Source: Malus domestica (Eukaryota > Streptophyta > Magnoliopsida > Rosales > Rosaceae). From it: a stretch of DNA of 64,000 nucleotides. Shown here piece by piece: positions 34,633 through 45,900 of this stretch. The notes below the pieces were generated by a model. The model saw only the letters and a program-made list of their open reading frames with translations. It did not search any database and was not told where the DNA came from. The position numbers were made by a program, and so were the translations under genes. Position 1 is the stretch's first letter; the number at the start of each line of letters is the position of its first letter. The stretch spans positions 136,501 to 200,500 of the forward strand of contig NC_091675.1 in assembly GCF_042453785.1 (NCBI RefSeq), given 5' to 3'.

Positions 34633-35067
34633 CATCTCCAACCTCTGGGAATAAAACTTAAAAATTTAAGCCATAAAATTTTAAGCCATAATCCAAAAAT
34701 TGTTTTTCTCCTCTAATGGTTGTGGCTTAATTTTAGCCAAAAATTATTAAATAATGATTTTAGCCTAATTAAATTTTGATAAATAATTAAAAATCATACA
34801 AATACATAGGCATTTACAAAGTTTTAAGTGAAATTTGATTTAAATTATTTTTTTTAAATTATTTTAGGCATGATTTAATTTTGAGCCGTCAAATCTTTTT
34901 TTTTTTTACCGTTAGATTTAATCTCATAGGATCACATTTGAAATATGACATTTTGGTGGGTCGAGAATAATTTAAGTCAAGCTTAATTTCTGGAGGGGGG
35001 AGGGGGAAATCTAGCCTAAAAATATATTTTGTTTCCCATGCTTATTTTAGTCCACCAGTTGGAGATG
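34633..35067. repeat. MITE with CATCTCCAAC terminal repeats
   Basis: Begins CATCTCCAAC and ends GTTGGAGATG, perfect 10-bp inverted termini, with TTTAAGCCATAA and TAAGTCAAGCTTAA-type subterminal sequences. Length is about 435 bp, no coding capacity. No convincing target duplication was found. Confidence 0.6.
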
Positions 35068-35917
35068 GTTTGGAGGGGTTTAAAGGGGTGTGGTCAATTT
35101 GGATTTCAGATGATTTTAAAAGACCTTTTTGAAGTAACAGATTTCAGAGTATTTTAATAGATTTTACAATTCTATATAAATTTTTGCATATTTGTATGAA
35201 TTTTTATTATAGATTTCTATGAATTTGATAGGATTTGTTAACATTACCAAACCAGTATAAACATGATAATCAATCATTTGACTTATGTATCTGGCTGTTT
35301 GGTGCTAAAGAAAGGTGATTCGTGGGCTAGTGACTCTAGTGTTCCTCCTCTTAATATTGAGGTGTTCCTTACTCCTTAGTCATAGGTGAGTGAATGACCT
35401 TCTTGTTACCGAGTGGCATAATCTCAGAGGTCACTTGAATTTCATCATCATCCGAAGCCATGCTGTTTAGTGGGAGCAATGTGTCAAATACTTGCTTTGA
35501 GAACAATGGTGCGGAAGTTGTTGGAGCAAAGGGGACTCATTACGCAATGGTGTTGGTATTAATAAAGGGGTGCAATGTGATTTAATTGATAGACTTGTGT
35601 GGACTTTTTTAAAATTATAATCGACTACTCATGGAGTTAGATGTATTATTTAGAATCTTCTTAAATCCTAATTTGATTACACAATGATTTCAAAGTCTTT
35701 TAAAATCCTAATTGACTACATCCGAGATTTTAAAATCTTTTAAAATGACTATATCCCTAAAACTTATATTTCATGAATTGGAGATGGTCTGAAAAAAGCA
35801 GAGGCAAAAGCCCATAACCAAACAAGGGACGAATAGGATCAACTAACCAACCAAACAAAGATCAAGACAAGAAAAACATGAACCAAACCTACACAAGACG
35901 GCTCGACCAAGTAATAA

Positions 35918-36807
35918 GAGCAATTTCACCCCTAAAAAATAAGCTCTCCCAATGTCTATTAATCTATCCAAATGAATAGTACTTGACTGCAATGAATAGT
36001 ATTTTACCAAGTGCATCTCCACCCCTAAAAAATAAGCTGGCCCAGAGTCTAGTATATCGAATTAAAATATTTTTTTATATTATAAAATAATAAAAAATAA
36101 TTTTTTTTTTTAATTTTGGATAGAATTTTTAACCAATATTGTCACGTCACGTGTCATTTTTCGAAAGTACATTTTTTCTTGAAGATGGTTAGGTATATAT
36201 ATATATATAATTGTTATTTTTTTTGTGTTTTTAAACAATTTTTATAATTTTTTACTAAATTAATTAATCTGGACGGTTGAATTTCAAAAATGTTGAAATC
36301 CAACATCCCAAAAGTGGACACGTGGCCCACGGTGAGAGTCTGACATTTTTTTATTAAAGGCTTGAACGCGCGCCCATGCGCCAGCCGCAAAAAAAGACTC
36401 AGCCGTAGCTGACATCAAATAGGCCGGATCCTCACTTAGTCCATTATGGGTTGGCCTAGAGACTAGAGTGGACTTTAGGCCGGTCTATTTGGGGGGGGGG
36501 GGTGGAGTGGGTTTTTAGGTGAAACCTGGCTTCTCTGCCCTCCCACTTCCCATACACTCTCATCTATTCCTATTTGTGCGGTCACGGTTAAGTCACGTCA
36601 ACATTTTAAATTACTATTGTTTTTTGTCTTATTATCCCTATAAAAAAAATCAATATAAAATGTTGATGTGGCTTAATCGTGACCGCACAAAATAGAAGGG
36701 GATGAGAATGCATGCGAAGTGGGAGGGCAGAGAAGCGGGATCCTTTTAGGTGCCAACCTATTTTTTTAGACTTTGGGCCAACCTAAAAGAGTGGGCTGGT
36801 GTTGCTC
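35918..36807. mobile_element. Harbinger-type MITE with TAA duplication, hosting a nested foldback
   Basis: Starts GAGCAATTTCACCCC and ends GGGCTGGTGTTGCTC. TAA flanks both ends (35915-35917 and 36808-36810). The left part holds a direct repeat of CACCCCTAAAAAATAAGCT (from 35928 and from 36022). A foldback element at 36531-36734 is nested within it. Confidence 0.6.
36531..36734. repeat. Foldback element, arms of about 85 bp
   Basis: The left arm TTCTCTGCCCTCCCACTTCC, through TTTGTGCGGTCACGGTTAAG to TCAACATTTTA, is matched by the reverse complement of 36648-36734 with about eight differences. The spacer is about 35 bp. A G run of about fourteen bases (36491-36502) lies just before it. Confidence 0.8.
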
Positions 36808-36900
36808 TAAGTCAACAAGAGCCTGCAGGTACCAGAGCAGATATTGAAAGAAAACCCAAGTGGAAAAGCTTGCTTCTTCCATCTACCATCTACACTGAAT

Positions 36901-37003
36901 ACAAATTGTCAAACCGTTTTGCTTAATAATCCTCCTCCTAAATCCTAATCTATACAAATTGTCAAACCGTTTTGCTTAATAATCCTCCTCCTAAATCCTA
37001 ATC
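36901..37003 (+). repeat. Two-copy tandem repeat, 53-bp period
   Basis: ACAAATTGTCAAACCGTTTT through CCTAAATCCTAATCTA occurs at 36901 and again at 36954 without visible differences, pointing to a recent slip or local duplication. Confidence 0.9.
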
Positions 37004-38519
37004 TAATTAATAATACTCGCCCTTTAAACCTAAATACGTCCTCACACACATTAAAAGTCTTTGCCATCTTCCTTCCTCCGCGGACCATACCTAAAAACAA
37101 AGTTAGAAAAGGAAACGGAAAAAGAAAAGGAAACCATTTATCAAAATCAAACGAGAGAGAAAGAAAAAAAGAAGTAAACGCAAAGTCACCACCCACCCCA
37201 TCTCATCCCGTCCCAATTTCAATTTCCTGAGGCTGAGGGCACTATTTGGATTTGGATCCAAGCTCCAACATCATCAGCAACAGATATCTAATCAAATGAG
37301 ATGGTGAAGTGGAGAATCCTCCTCCTCGAAAACAGGATGACCGTTTATTTTGCCAGATGGTTTTCCGATCTCAATTGGCGCATGCTTCTCTTACTCATCC
37401 TTACCATCTCTCTAATACTCTTCCTGTCATTCTCATCTTTCTTTCTTTTTTCTCTCCCACCAACATCCCTTTTGCTCTCATCCGATCCTTCTTTCGCGAC
37501 GGTCGCGCCTTCCAGTTCCTGGTGCCACCCAACAACTTCAATTCAACTCCAATTGCTTCGCCTACTTCTTCACCAACGGCAACGGGGACCTAAAATAAAA
37601 ATCGGACCCAGTCATTGAACAAGAAGGAGGATGATGAATTGGGTCACTCCAGAATCGCCATCTGCTTGGTTGGTGGGGCCCGAAAGTTCGAGCTCACGGG
37701 GCCGTCCATCCTCGACAAGATTCTCAACAAATATCTCAATTCCGATCTTTTCTTGCACAGTCCTGTTAACCCCAACGCCTTCAAGTTCTCGCTCCTCAAG
37801 TCGGCTCCAAGGATCGCCGCTGTCAAAATCTTCCACCCCAAAAGGATACCCGAGACCGAGTGCTAACCGCCAACAACTCGCCCAATGGCATCCAGGTTCC
37901 TCTTTCTTTCTCAATTCCTGATTCTGTTTTCATTTTTTTGTTATTTTAATTTTTTTAAATAAACATTATATTAATTATATTTCAGTTTTACGATATTATG
38001 GAATGGTCGGATTGAATTAATTTGGTTCGTTAACCATAAATGAAGAAGATAAAGGGAGCGTGGCTAATCGTTGTATCGTATCGTCTTGCTCCTTCTGTCA
38101 ATGGAAAATCCTTGGGAAGAATAACGTGTTTACAACAATTAGTTCTTCCTGCTGCCATTTTTGTTATGTGTTTGTCATTTTCAATTAATTTGGTATGAGC
38201 TACGTGCGTACACCTACTAATTAGTAATTAAATTGTTTTAGGAGAGAGAAAATCAAAATGCATTCGTAAAATACAAGGTAGGAGGACTAAGAGGCAGTAC
38301 AAATAACTCAGACACGTGTCATAGTCCTTTGGCTTCCTCGGTTGAAAATGACTTTTTGTCATAGGTTATGTTTGACTTAAAATCTTTTGGTCCCTCAGTT
38401 TGAGATGATAAGAAATATGGTCTAGCACTGTTTATTAAAATATTAATTTCTAGGAGTTCACATATACAAGTTGTACCATTCGTCTTCTAGTTGGTGGAAC
38501 GAATGGTGAGATGATTTCA

Positions 38520-38850
38520 TCACTTGGCTGGTGGTACGAAAGAGAGTACGGGTAACACATTTCATCACCTGGTTGGTGGCATGAAGGAAATTACGGGTTG
38601 TACATTTTATCACCTGGTTGGTGGCATAAAGATGAGTTTCTTCTTCACCTGGTTGGTGATAAGATTGGCAAGTTGCCAAATAATATTAGAGTACTGGTTG
38701 TACAATTCATCACCTGGTTGGTGGCACGAAAGTAATTTCCTTCTTCACCTGGTTGGTGATAAGAGCGGCAAGTTGCCAAATAATATTAGAGTACGGGTTG
38801 TACATTTCATCACCTGGTTGGTGGCACAGAGTTCCTTTGTCACCTAGTTG
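38520..38850 (+). repeat. Repeats based on CACCTGGTTGGTGG in the gypsy remnant
   Basis: At least eight occurrences of CACCTGGTTGGTG(G/A), including two long units of about 125 bp (roughly 38590-38712 and 38713-38830) sharing GGCAAGTTGCCAAATAATAT. The core CACCTGGTTGGTG is itself nearly palindromic. Confidence 0.8.
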
Positions 38851-39038
38851 GTAAGAATAAGGGCAAGGTGCCGAGGCACATTGTAGCAAGTGTTGAATGA
38901 CACAAAGTATGTTGAACCCTTTCGAAGCACAATTGGTTTATGTATGGATGTGTTGGGATGTATGATGTTTATGTATGAATGTGTTGGAATGTATGATGTT
39001 TATGTTGACTGACATGAGTGATGTTTATGAATGTTTTG

Positions 39039-39776
39039 CTATGCTTGAAGGGATCCATGCTTTCGATAGGTTTGGAAGATGTGTTGAGTGACAAACAGTT
39101 TCCTTAGTTCTTCAAATGAGTATACTGTCTCGGGTGGAAGACGACAATACCAGTTTAGAGCTCCGTCAGAGAGGGTGGAAGAGAAGAGAAGACATCGCTC
39201 TTCGTCGGTGTGCATCTGATATGCCATGGTGGACTCAAAGAGGTTAAGGTGTTCAATCAGGTCATCTCTTCCAGTATAGAGTTGTAAACCAAGTTTTTGT
39301 TGTCTTCACCTGAATGGGGTGTCGATGATCCTCCTTGTGAGAGGGCCATGCCTGAGTTGGTTCCAGTCAAGTATCTCGCCCTGACGTTCGACCTTCAACT
39401 TGTTTACTTCCTCAATGAGCTGTAGGACAATGGGGTCCTGAGTGGAGTCATGTACCACTGGAATTTTCTTCCGTAAGTCTCCATCGTTTCTCAGAAGTAA
39501 GAAAGTTTGAGTAGGAGCGTGTGATTTTTCCTTGGACTCGCCGTACTGACTTCTAGGGTGAGTCTGTCGGAATACCTCCGAGTCCTCTGTACCTTCATGT
39601 TCCTCTGGGACCTGTCGTTCTTTCCTTAAATGGGCAGCTGGCCTAGGTCGTGGAAGGGGACCAAGTCTTTCAGAAACCCTTGGGTCATTGATCTTCGAGC
39701 TTATATAGAAAGGATTCTCTCGACGTTGTTTTAGGAAGTCTCGGTAGTCACGATAAACGGCTTTCAATCCTTCCAA
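39039..39776 (-). pseudogene. Gypsy gag fragment
   Basis: One frame across the region, interrupted by a TGA at about 39306 and cut short at the C-terminal side. The typical gag core is visible (LLFSSTLSDGALNWYCRLPP, then SFEELRKLFVTQHIFQT), preceded by a charged linker and the DPIVLQLIEEVNKLK helix. After IFQT the frame departs from the family pattern. Not functional. Confidence 0.8.
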
Positions 39777-40257
39777 CCCTTCTGCAAAGAGGTGTCTTCC
39801 TCCACTTCTCCTGCTTTGGGTCGAAGCAACTGGGTTGAGAGAAGTCTCATGTTGATCAATGTTTTGATGATTAGCTCACTCCTCATCAAGGATACCCATG
39901 TCGAAGGAAGGTGACCCTCCATGTTAGGTTACCTTCGCGTGTTTAAGTACGCTTAGTTTCGTGGAACGTCTTGAAAAGCTTCTCATATTGTTCTTGGAGG
40001 ATCTCATTCTTTATTGCTATCTTATTGTTCTGAGCCTCCAGCTCCTCGACTTTAGCTTGAATAGCAGCTTCTTTCCTTCCTTCTTTCGTTGCTTCATCCT
40101 AGGTGCAAGATGGGTGTCATTCTGTGTGTCGTGGCTTCATTCGCTCCCCATATTGGAGAGGGATGCCTGATCAAAAGAGAGTGTACGAATGGTGGAAACC
40201 AGCTTGACAAAGCTGAAAAGAGTGGGAATAAGTGTCGTTCCCACAAACAGCGCCAAA

Positions 40258-40774
40258 TGTTGATGCACAAAATCAATGAGGAGTTTGGTACAACAAAAAG
40301 TGTCAAGTTTGTGACATTCGCTAGATTGCTCCGGTCACTAGTGTGGATAAATATGTAAATGGATAGAGACAGGGAAGCAAACATAATATATACGTGGTTC
40401 ACCTATATTGGCTACGTTCACGGAATAGAGAAGTTCTCATTAATTATGAAGGGCTTACACAAGTACATAGGTTCAAGCTCTCCTTTAGTGAGTACTAATG
40501 AATGATTTAGTACAAATGACATTAGGAAATATTGTGGGAGAATGATCTTTTTTTATATAAGAGAATTTCTAGCTTTGTTCTGACATTGACACGTGTCGTG
40601 TTGTGATTGGCTTTTGATGTTGACACGTGTCGCGCTATAATTGGCTTCTGATGTTGACACGTGTCGCGCTGTGATTGGCCTCCTGGTTGGAGGGAAACTT
40701 TTATGGATCCTTGACGGTATAACGTTGACCGGTGCTCAGTAGTTTCGGGATTGGTCAAATATGGTACAAACAGA
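40258..40774 (-). mobile_element. LTR of the gypsy remnant
   Basis: Minus-strand start near TGTACCATATTTGACCAATC, end at TTTTGTGCATCAACA. A TATA box (TTATATAAAA) lies at about 40547-40557. The left boundary is approximate because no partner LTR exists. Confidence 0.65.
40587..40688 (-). promoter_or_regulatory. Triple 34-bp repeat with G-box in the LTR
   Basis: TGACACGTGTCG starts at 40587, 40621 and 40655, exact 34-bp spacing, each followed by GATTGGC or AATTGGC (CCAAT-type box). The palindromic ACACGTGT core contains the G-box CACGTG bound by plant bZIP/bHLH factors. The array sits just upstream of the LTR TATA box, the right place for an enhancer. Confidence 0.7.
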
Positions 40775-40850
40775 AGTCATTTGACCCTCATTTGGTTAGA
40801 GATGATTTTATTTGAGCTCTTTCAGCCAGCTGAGCTGATCCACCAGTATA

Positions 40851-40855
<5 letters not shown>

Positions 40856-40894
<39 letters not shown>

Positions 40895-40905
40895 TAAATA
40901 ATAAA
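40856..40905 (+). repeat. (AAT)n microsatellite
   Basis: About eleven AATAAT units followed by imperfect AATAAATAAT units. It lies in the intron of the DUF7796-type gene. Confidence 0.85.
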
Positions 40906-41989
40906 TCATTTGTAGAGTAATATTCTTGAATTAACTTTTTAATCTTTTTAACAAACATTATTATATACATTAATGGGGAGGGATAGTCTTAGTCTTATAA
41001 TGGACTAGTAATAATATAGTTCAAACTCACATTTGACAATAATTCAACCTTAGACCTCTCACTTACACGTGAATATGAATATCACTACACCGTAGTACTA
41101 AGAACTTAAATTTTGGTGGATAAATAAAAACTTGTCATGTTGTTCTGGTATTGTATTTTGTTGGATAAATAAAATGTGGAACTCGGTGTTAATTTCATAA
41201 AATTTAAAATGAATTAAATGTAATATGCAGGGTCTCTTGCAATATTTCAACCTGGTGGAAGGCTGCCTAACTATGATCCGAGCTTACCAAAAACAGAACA
41301 ACTTCACCTACGATTGGATTGTCCGAACCCGCGTTGACGGTTACTGGAACGCCCCCCTCCACCCCAAGTACTTCGTGCCCGGTCAGTACCTGGTCCCACC
41401 AGGCTCCAGCTACGGCGGACTCAACGACCGCTTTGGAGTTGGCGACCTCAACACCTCCACTGTCGCCCTCTCGCGCCTCTCCCTCCTTCCCCAGCTCGAC
41501 GCAGCCGGATTCCACCAACTAAACTCCGAAACCGCCTTCAAGGCCCAACTCACCATCCAAGGGGTACCTTACGTCACTAAACGACTCCCCTTTTGTATTG
41601 TAACAGACCGCAAGTACGAGTTCCCGCCACACCGCTTTGGAGTGCCGGTGGCGTCCTTGTCAAGCCCAGGGCCATTGAGCGGGGCCAAGTGCAGGCCTTG
41701 CACGCCCGTATGCCAAGGCCCGTGCGTGGCCGACGTGATGCAGTCTCTCTACAAAGGGTGGAGCTGGACCCACTGGGCAAACGGCACCCTTGAGCTCTGC
41801 GATGCCCATGACGCTTGGGAAAAGGATTGGGAGATCAAATTTGACCGAGTTGCTGGGAAGAAACTGGCTGCCGAGAGAAAGCGAGTTGCAGGCATGACGA
41901 CAGAGCAATGCATTCATGATTTCAACCAAATGAAGAAGCGAACTGCCAACTGGGACGCACCCCCGGCAGAACAGATTTGTAGCCACTGA

Positions 41990-42361
41990 ACAAAAACAAA
42001 TATAGAGCGACAACGATATGGGAAAGAAATATAGTGTGGAAGAGAGTGATTTTGGATTCGTACATTCTCTTGATTTAATCATATAGAATGTCTTTTTATA
42101 AAAGGAAATTAATCAACACAACCCACAGGCTTTACAGCTCTAACTATACTATAACTTCGGCCTATAACAACAACGTATGGATGACAGTCTTCACAATTTT
42201 GTATGAATGCCGTGTCCGGACTTCACGAGGACATGCACCGTGGCCTTCCATGACTCTCCATATAGCCTTGTCTAAGAGGCCTGGGATGCCATAAAGAAGG
42301 TAGACCTGTTACAATTAAAGATTGAAAAATTGCTTTTTATCCGGTCCAAAACTGAGAGCAT
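41990..42361. other. 3' flank of the DUF7796-type gene
   Basis: Probable 3' untranslated region and spacer. No other gene. It ends with AGCAT (42357-42361), the left target-site copy of the adjacent copia element. Confidence 0.5.
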
Positions 42362-42951
42362 TGTTAGGAATGTCGGTACTACAAGATAGAGAATGCACAA
42401 GGTAAAGTAGAAAATGGACGCCAAGAATTTATGTGGTTCGGCAATTTATGCCTACGTCCACCAAACAAGGATCAATCTTCACTATATGAAAAAGATGAAT
42501 ACAACAAGAGTAGTCTTACCAAGCCAAAGACAAGGCTTGATGGATACAAGAAAGTATAACACACACTTTCTATCACTCTAAACTTCACTCACACAATGTG
42601 TAGTGGAACACTCTCACTCTCACTCTTGGAGTGGAACTCTAGCTTTGGACTTGATCCTTTGCTACTCACTCTTGGTTCTCAATTGGTTACATCACACCCA
42701 TATTTATAGGTGAGGGCTTGGCATTCTACTAGTTTCTAGTTCCTTCTTCAAACCTCTAGTATAGAAAAATCTAGACTAGCCACATACTTGTAGCTTCTAG
42801 ATCTTTCCATTTGCAACCAAGGAAGCTAGTACTCTCTAGCTTCTTCCATCAACTTAATAACATGCTAGAATTGTCTAGCAAGCTCCAGCCTCATCTCTTG
42901 CTTACTAGAATAATCTAGAACATTGATCATGGGCTGGACCATATACCAACA
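42362..42951 (-). repeat. 3' LTR of copia element 1
   Basis: 590 bp, plus-strand start TGTTAGGAATGTCGG and end ATATACCAACA. Includes TCTAGA-rich hairpin-like runs (TAGAATTGTCTAGCAAGC). Confidence 0.95.
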
Positions 42952-42999
42952 ATCTCCCCCTCCAGTCCATGAGGGAGGAATTCCGATCATGACTCCAAG

Positions 43000-45900
43000 T
43001 TACCTGGAGTTCATCCCAGCAGCCTTAATGCAAAATTCCAACTTTGATTTTGTGACTACCTTTGTCAACATGTCTGAAGAATTATTATCGGTATGAATCT
43101 TCTTCAGCTGTAGCAACTTGTTCTCGATAGCGTCTCTAATCCAGTGATAACGAATATCAATGTGCTTAGTGCGTGAATGATATGTAGTGTTCTTGCTCAA
43201 GTCCAGAGCACTCTGACTATCACAATAAATGCCATAATCACTTTGCTTCAAACCCAACTCTTGGAGAAACTGCTTCAGCCACAACAACTCCTTGCATGCT
43301 TCTGTAGCGGCTATGTATTCAGCCTCGGTTGTGGACAAAGCAACACACTTTTGCAACTTGGATTGCCAAGACACGGCTCCCCCGGCAAAAGTGAACAAGT
43401 ACCCAGATGTAGATTTTCTACCATCCAGGTCACCTCCCATGTCAGCATCTGTAAATCCTTCCAAGATTGGTTTGGAACCGCCAAAGCACAAGCACATCTT
43501 AGAAGTCCCCTTCAAATATCTGAGAATCCACTTAACGACTTCCCAGTGGTCCTTCCCTGGATTAGAGAGAAACCTGCTCACCACACCTACTGCATGAGCA
43601 ATATCTGGTCGTGTGCACACCATTGCATACATGATACTTCCTACTGCTGAAGAGTAGGGAACAACTGCCATTTTCTCCTTTTCTTCATATGTTTTTGGAC
43701 ACGACTCTTTGCTTAACTTGATATGATTGGCTAAAGGTGAGCTTACCGGTTTGGCTGCTTTCATGTTGAACCTTTCAAGCACCCGTTCAACATACTTTTC
43801 TTGTGACAGCCACAACTTCTTGGATTTTCTGTCACGAATTATCTCCATGCCCAAAATCTGCTTGGCTGGCCCTAAGTCCTTCATGTCAAAGGACTTAGAT
43901 AACTCTTCTTTGAGCTTTTTAATCATAGAAGCATCTTGTCCGACAATCAACATGTCATCAACATAAAGCAATAAGATGATGAATGTACCTCCAGAAAATT
44001 GTTTGATATAGACACAAGAGTCAGCATGAGTTCTCTTGTACCCATTACTCACCATGAATGAGTTGAACTTCTTATTCCACTGTCTCGGAGCCTGCTTAAG
44101 ACCATATAAACTTTTCTTGAGCTTGCACACCAAATTTTCTTTACCTTTGACTTCAAAGCCTTTGGGTTGCTCCATGTATATCTCCTCTTCTAAATTGCCG
44201 TGGAGAAATGCAGTTTTAACATCTAACTGCTCGAGCTCAAGATCCATGCTTGCTGCCATACCAAGGATAACTCGAATGGAAGTCATCTTCACCACCGGTG
44301 AGAAAATCTCATCAAAGTCAACTCCTTTCTTTTGACCAAAACCTTTGACAACCAAACGAGCCTTGTACCTTGTCATGTTGTCGTCTCTTTTCAATTTGAA
44401 CACCCACTTGTTTTTCAATGCTTTCCTGCCCTTTGGAAGCTCCACCAGCTCATAGGTATCATTCTTTGATAAGGAATCCATCTCCGACTCCATTGCCTTC
44501 ATCCATTTGTCACTGTCGTTATGAGCTCTGGCCTCCTCATATGTTTCGGGCTCTCCATAATTAGTCAACATGATATACTCTGATGAAGAATACTTGGTAG
44601 ACGGTCTTCGACTTCTGATGGATCTTCTGACCTGATCTTCATTCTCTTGTAGGGCTGGAGGCTCCCCCTGATTGGGTTCTCCTTGAATATGCTCTTCTTG
44701 ACTAGGCTCCCCCTGATCAGCAATCTCATGGTTTGGCACATCTTGATCAGGCTCCTCTTGATTAGCATTATCTGATTCTGCAGGCACTTCATTGGCAGTT
44801 GCTTCAGGGATGTCATTGTGACTTTCTTCATCTGAAGCTAATGGATCAACTCCTCTGACTGCGCCATCTGGTTGTGCCTCTTTATCCGAATCCCCAATTG
44901 TTTGTTCTTCATAAAAGACCACGTCTCTACTTCGGATAAACTTCTTCTGGTATGGGTCCCATAATCTGTAACCAAAATCTTCACCGCCATAACCAAGAAA
45001 GATGCACGGTGTAGCTTTGTAGTCTAACTTCGATCTCTGCTCTTTGGGCACATGCACAAAAGCTTTGCAACCAAACACCTTCAGATGAGAGTAAGACACA
45101 TCATTACCAGTCCATACTCTCTCTGGAACATCAAGACCTAATGGTACTGATGGAGATCGGTTGATCAAATAGCAGGCTGTCCTTACAGCTTCACCCCAGA
45201 ACTGCTTAGATAACTTTGCAGTCCTCAACATACACCTGACTTTCTCCATGATGGTTCGGTTCATTCTTTCAGCAACACCGTTATGTTGTGGAGTTCTAGG
45301 AACTGTCTTCTCATGACGTATGCCATGTTTTACACAATACTCTCTAAACTGGTGAGATGTGTACTCGCCGCCGTTGTCGCTACGAAGGCACTTGAGAGGT
45401 TTCCCAGTTTCCCTCTCCACCATGGCATGGAACTCCTGGAATGTCCGAAACACCTGGTCTTTGGATTTCAACAAATACACCCACACCCTTCGTGAAGCAT
45501 CATCAATATAAGTAACAAAATATTTATTTCTTCCAAGTGACTCGACTTCCATGGGACCACACACATCTGAATAAACAAGATCTAACAAGTTTCCTTTCTT
45601 TGTAGATGGAACAGAAAAACTAACTCTTCTTTGTTTTCCGAATAAACAATGCTCACAAGAGTTTAACGACGTACCTTCGGTAAAGGGAATGTGAGACTTC
45701 TTTGCCAAAACTTGTAGGCCTTTCTCGCTTATGTGGCCCAGCCTCTTATGCCATAAGTCTAGAGATGAGTCCTCCACAGCATTCAACTCACCTTTCAAAA
45801 CCTGTGCATTTGACCGGTACAACGTACAACAAAGTCGTGCTTTTGCTACCACCATTAAGCCTTTAGTAAGCTTCAATTTTCCTTCGCCAATATGGTGATA

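Larger units (their letters stand above)
33571..37300. other. Intergenic DNA between WD40 and DUF7796 genes, MITE-rich
   Basis: No gene is recognised. It contains a 150-bp-family MITE copy at 33822-33972 and the elements listed separately at 34633-35067, 35918-36807, 36531-36734 and 36901-37003. 35280-35760 is unassigned AT-rich DNA with recurring TTTTAAAATC(C/T)TAA phrases. 37004-37300 is the likely promoter and leader of the next gene. Confidence 0.45.
38455..40774 (-). mobile_element. Ty3/gypsy retrotransposon remnant (LTR plus gag)
   Basis: Minus-strand order: LTR (40258-40774), a sequence TTTGGCGCTGTTTGTGGGAA just inside the LTR, as in plant gypsy primer sites, a gag region (39039-39776), and a repeat-rich end. 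No protease, polymerase or second LTR was found. The LTR 3' half is shared with 13225-13498. The remnant sits wholly within the intron of the DUF7796-type gene and is antisense to it. Confidence 0.8.
37301..41989 (+). pseudogene. DUF7796-type membrane protein gene, broken first exon, intron filled by an LTR element
   Basis: Two exons, 37301-37895 and 41231-41989. Exon 1 starts with a plausible membrane-anchor N-terminus (ARWFSDLNWRMLLLLILTI) and later carries IAICLVGGARKFELTGPSI and NPNAFKFSLLKSAPRIAAV. Exon 2 is fully open for 253 codons (GLLQYFNLVEGC, YDWIVRTRVDGYWNAPLHP, SSYGGLNDRFGVGDL, CQGPCVADVM). These match the plant family labelled DUF7796 as I recall it; function is unknown, with a Golgi glycosyltransferase-like fold suspected from the R(T/V)RxDGYW-type motif. 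Exon 1 has three lesions: a frame change in the T/C-rich run at about 37437-37455, an in-frame TAA at 37591-37593, and a frame change at about 37857 between PETE and VLTANNSPNGIQ. The 3.3-kb intron holds a gypsy remnant. Probably a dying copy, unless the assembly is poor here. Confidence 0.8.

Noticed and set aside
38280-38950. CRISPR-like array from repeated CACCTGGTTGGTG
   Set aside because: Plant nuclear DNA; spacing is irregular and the spacers themselves are repeated. It is retroelement minisatellite DNA.
38455-40774. Possible second gene inside the DUF7796 intron
   Set aside because: All frames there translate gypsy gag or its tandem repeats.
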